This document shows positions 6,072-7,064 of a stretch of DNA of 7,064 nucleotides, piece by piece. This DNA comes from JAJPKE01 sp052143275. GTDB taxonomy: Bacteria > Chloroflexota > Ktedonobacteria > Ktedonobacterales > JADMIN01. Under the pieces are notes generated by a model that ran no database searches, was not told the origin of the DNA, and saw only the letters and a program-made list of their open reading frames with translations. The stretch spans positions 1 to 7,064 of the forward strand of contig JBKQTH010000005.1 in assembly GCA_052143275.1 (NCBI GenBank). The letters are read 5' to 3'. The position numbers and the translations under genes were made by a program. Each line of letters starts with the position of its first letter. The first letter of the stretch is position 1.

Positions 6072-7064
6072 CTAATGGGCATCCGAATGCCGTGGAAGCG
6101 TCGTTCGGTCCACATCGAACGAGGACACTTGTTCCGCTAGCTCCGTGGACTGGAGCGTTTCACCTCCCTCATTCCGGTCATCGAAGCGCCGAATCACGAC
6201 CTGGAGCCGGCGAATGAGACCAATAATGCCTGCTGGTTCGAAGAGCAGGAAGACGATAATAAGCAGACCATAGATGATGGCGCTCAAATTGCCGCTCGAA
6301 ATACCCGTTGAGCTCGCGCTCTGAGGTAGAATTGAAAACGTTTCGAGCGCCTGGGGCAAGGCAAAGACGAAGACAGCGCCCAGAATTGAGCCCCATACGC
6401 TGGCGACTCCGCCGATGAGCGTAGCGGCTACAAACTGAATGGAGAGCGTGAGGGACCAGTAGCTGGGTTGGGCGTAGCCGATATACGAGGCCAATAGAGC
6501 GCCCGAGATGCCGGCGATGAAGGATGAGAGGACAAACGCGCCCATTTTGGTCGTGAAGAGGTTGACGCCTATGATCGCGGCGCCTGCCTCATTGTCTCGC
6601 ACGGCGGCAAAGGCGCGCCCGGCACGCGAGCGAGCCAGGTTCGCTATAAATATCGCCGACACAGCCAGGATCAGCAGCGCCAGCAGAAAGTAGCACTGAT
6701 TCGATGTCAACTGGATGCCGAGAATGGTGCCTGGGGTCGCAAACGAGAAATCGCCGATAGCCGGCGCCGGAAACGCGCGGCCCTCTGGTCCCCCAGTAAG
6801 CGTACTGGCATTGGTAAACAGATATTGGCCGATGAAAATTAAGGCCAGGGTCACGATGCCCAGGTAGAAGCCCTTGAGCCTGAGCGCCGTAGGACCGATA
6901 AGTGCTCCGACGAGAGCCGCGGCAACACCAGCCGCCGGAAGCCAGATGAGAAATGAGAGATTCAATCCCACGGGATTAAACGCGTTAGGTGGACCAACTG
7001 GCGCAGGATCACCCAGCCAGGCGGAGGTGTATGCCCCAATTGCCATAAAGAAGGCGATACCTAG
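6072..7064 (-). CDS. livM: LivM-type branched-chain amino acid ABC transporter permease, N-terminus beyond the right edge
   Basis: This is an inner-membrane permease subunit that with LivH forms the channel of a HAAT-type importer. The visible 330 residues have no start: the frame continues upstream of the internal Met codon at 7046 to the window edge, reading LGIAFFMAIGAYT, which matches the family segment just after the first helices. Conserved marks include LKGFYLGIVTLAL (visible 63-75), the TGGPEG loop (90-95), and the cytoplasmic coupling motif AVRDNEAGAAIIGVN (154-168). The C-terminal EPAGIIGLIRR (276-286) is also typical. Hydrophobic segments lie near 36-57, 64-85, 124-142, 171-196, 208-236 and 259-276. 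A charged cytoplasmic tail of about 45 residues follows, somewhat long for the family. LivH and the ATPases LivF/LivG are not in the window and probably lie upstream to the right. The symbol reflects family membership, not proven leucine transport. Confidence 0.93.
   Translation of the reverse strand, partial: LGIAFFMAIGAYTSAWLGDPAPVGPPNAFNPVGLNLSFLIWLPAAGVAAALVGALIGPTALRLKGFYLGIVTLALIFIGQYLFTNASTLTGGPEGRAFPAPAIGDFSFATPGTILGIQLTSNQCYFLLALLILAVSAIFIANLARSRAGRAFAAVRDNEAGAAIIGVNLFTTKMGAFVLSSFIAGISGALLASYIGYAQPSYWSLTLSIQFVAATLIGGVASVWGSILGAVFVFALPQALETFSILPQSASSTGISSGNLSAIIYGLLIIVFLLFEPAGIIGLIRRLQVVIRRFDDRNEGGETLQSTELAEQVSSFDVDRTTLPRHSDAH

Noticed and set aside
1..7064. CRISPR array, tRNA or rRNA gene
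   Set aside because: No regularly spaced direct repeats and no tRNA-like cloverleaf or rRNA signature were seen on reading through.

Overview
The window looks like a bacterial chromosome segment in which a mobile-element edge (left, about 1-2950) meets a conserved transport and catabolism operon (right, about 2910-7064). Three features give a loose hint of Chloroflexota (Ktedonobacteria-like) or a similar large-genome soil bacterium: base composition by eye in the mid-50s % GC, a lipoprotein-type binding protein, and a long serine recombinase beside an IS66-type transposase. No rRNA, tRNA or marker gene is present, so the taxon is inference only.

Layout. (1) 1-789, minus strand: the N-terminal 263 codons of an IS66-family transposase of the single-ORF kind, running off the left edge. 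(2) 790-1252: a 463-bp gap with no convincing gene. It holds the right end of the IS, two short palindromes (999-1014 and 1037-1053) and a good candidate promoter (1188-1215) for the next gene. (3) 1253-3073, plus strand: a large serine recombinase with catalytic domain, recombinase domain, zinc ribbon and coiled coil. Its start is moved from a TTG at 1181 to a GTG at 1253 with a strong ribosome binding site. (4) 2910-4598, minus strand: a complete AMP-forming acyl-CoA ligase. (5) 4726-5994, minus strand: a lipoprotein substrate-binding protein of the branched-chain amino acid (HAAT/Liv) type. (6) 6072-7064, minus strand: a LivM-type permease whose first residues lie beyond the right edge.

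How the genes work together. The permease, binding protein and ligase share a strand, are spaced 77 and 127 nt apart, and probably form one operon transcribed right to left. The likely logic is capture of a small amino acid or carboxylic acid outside the membrane, import by a Liv-type ABC transporter (ATPases and LivH presumably further right), and activation to a CoA thioester by the ligase. The actual substrate cannot be read from the sequence.

The most notable structure is the junction. The recombinase 3' end overlaps the ligase 3' end by 164 bp in convergent orientation. Its last 36 or so residues are read from the antisense of the ligase's conserved C-terminal catalytic-lysine segment. 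The simplest reading is that the recombinase-bearing element integrated into the 3' end of the ligase gene, giving the recombinase a host-derived tail and possibly replacing the ligase's last codons. I did not find evidence for a wholly new biological system here.
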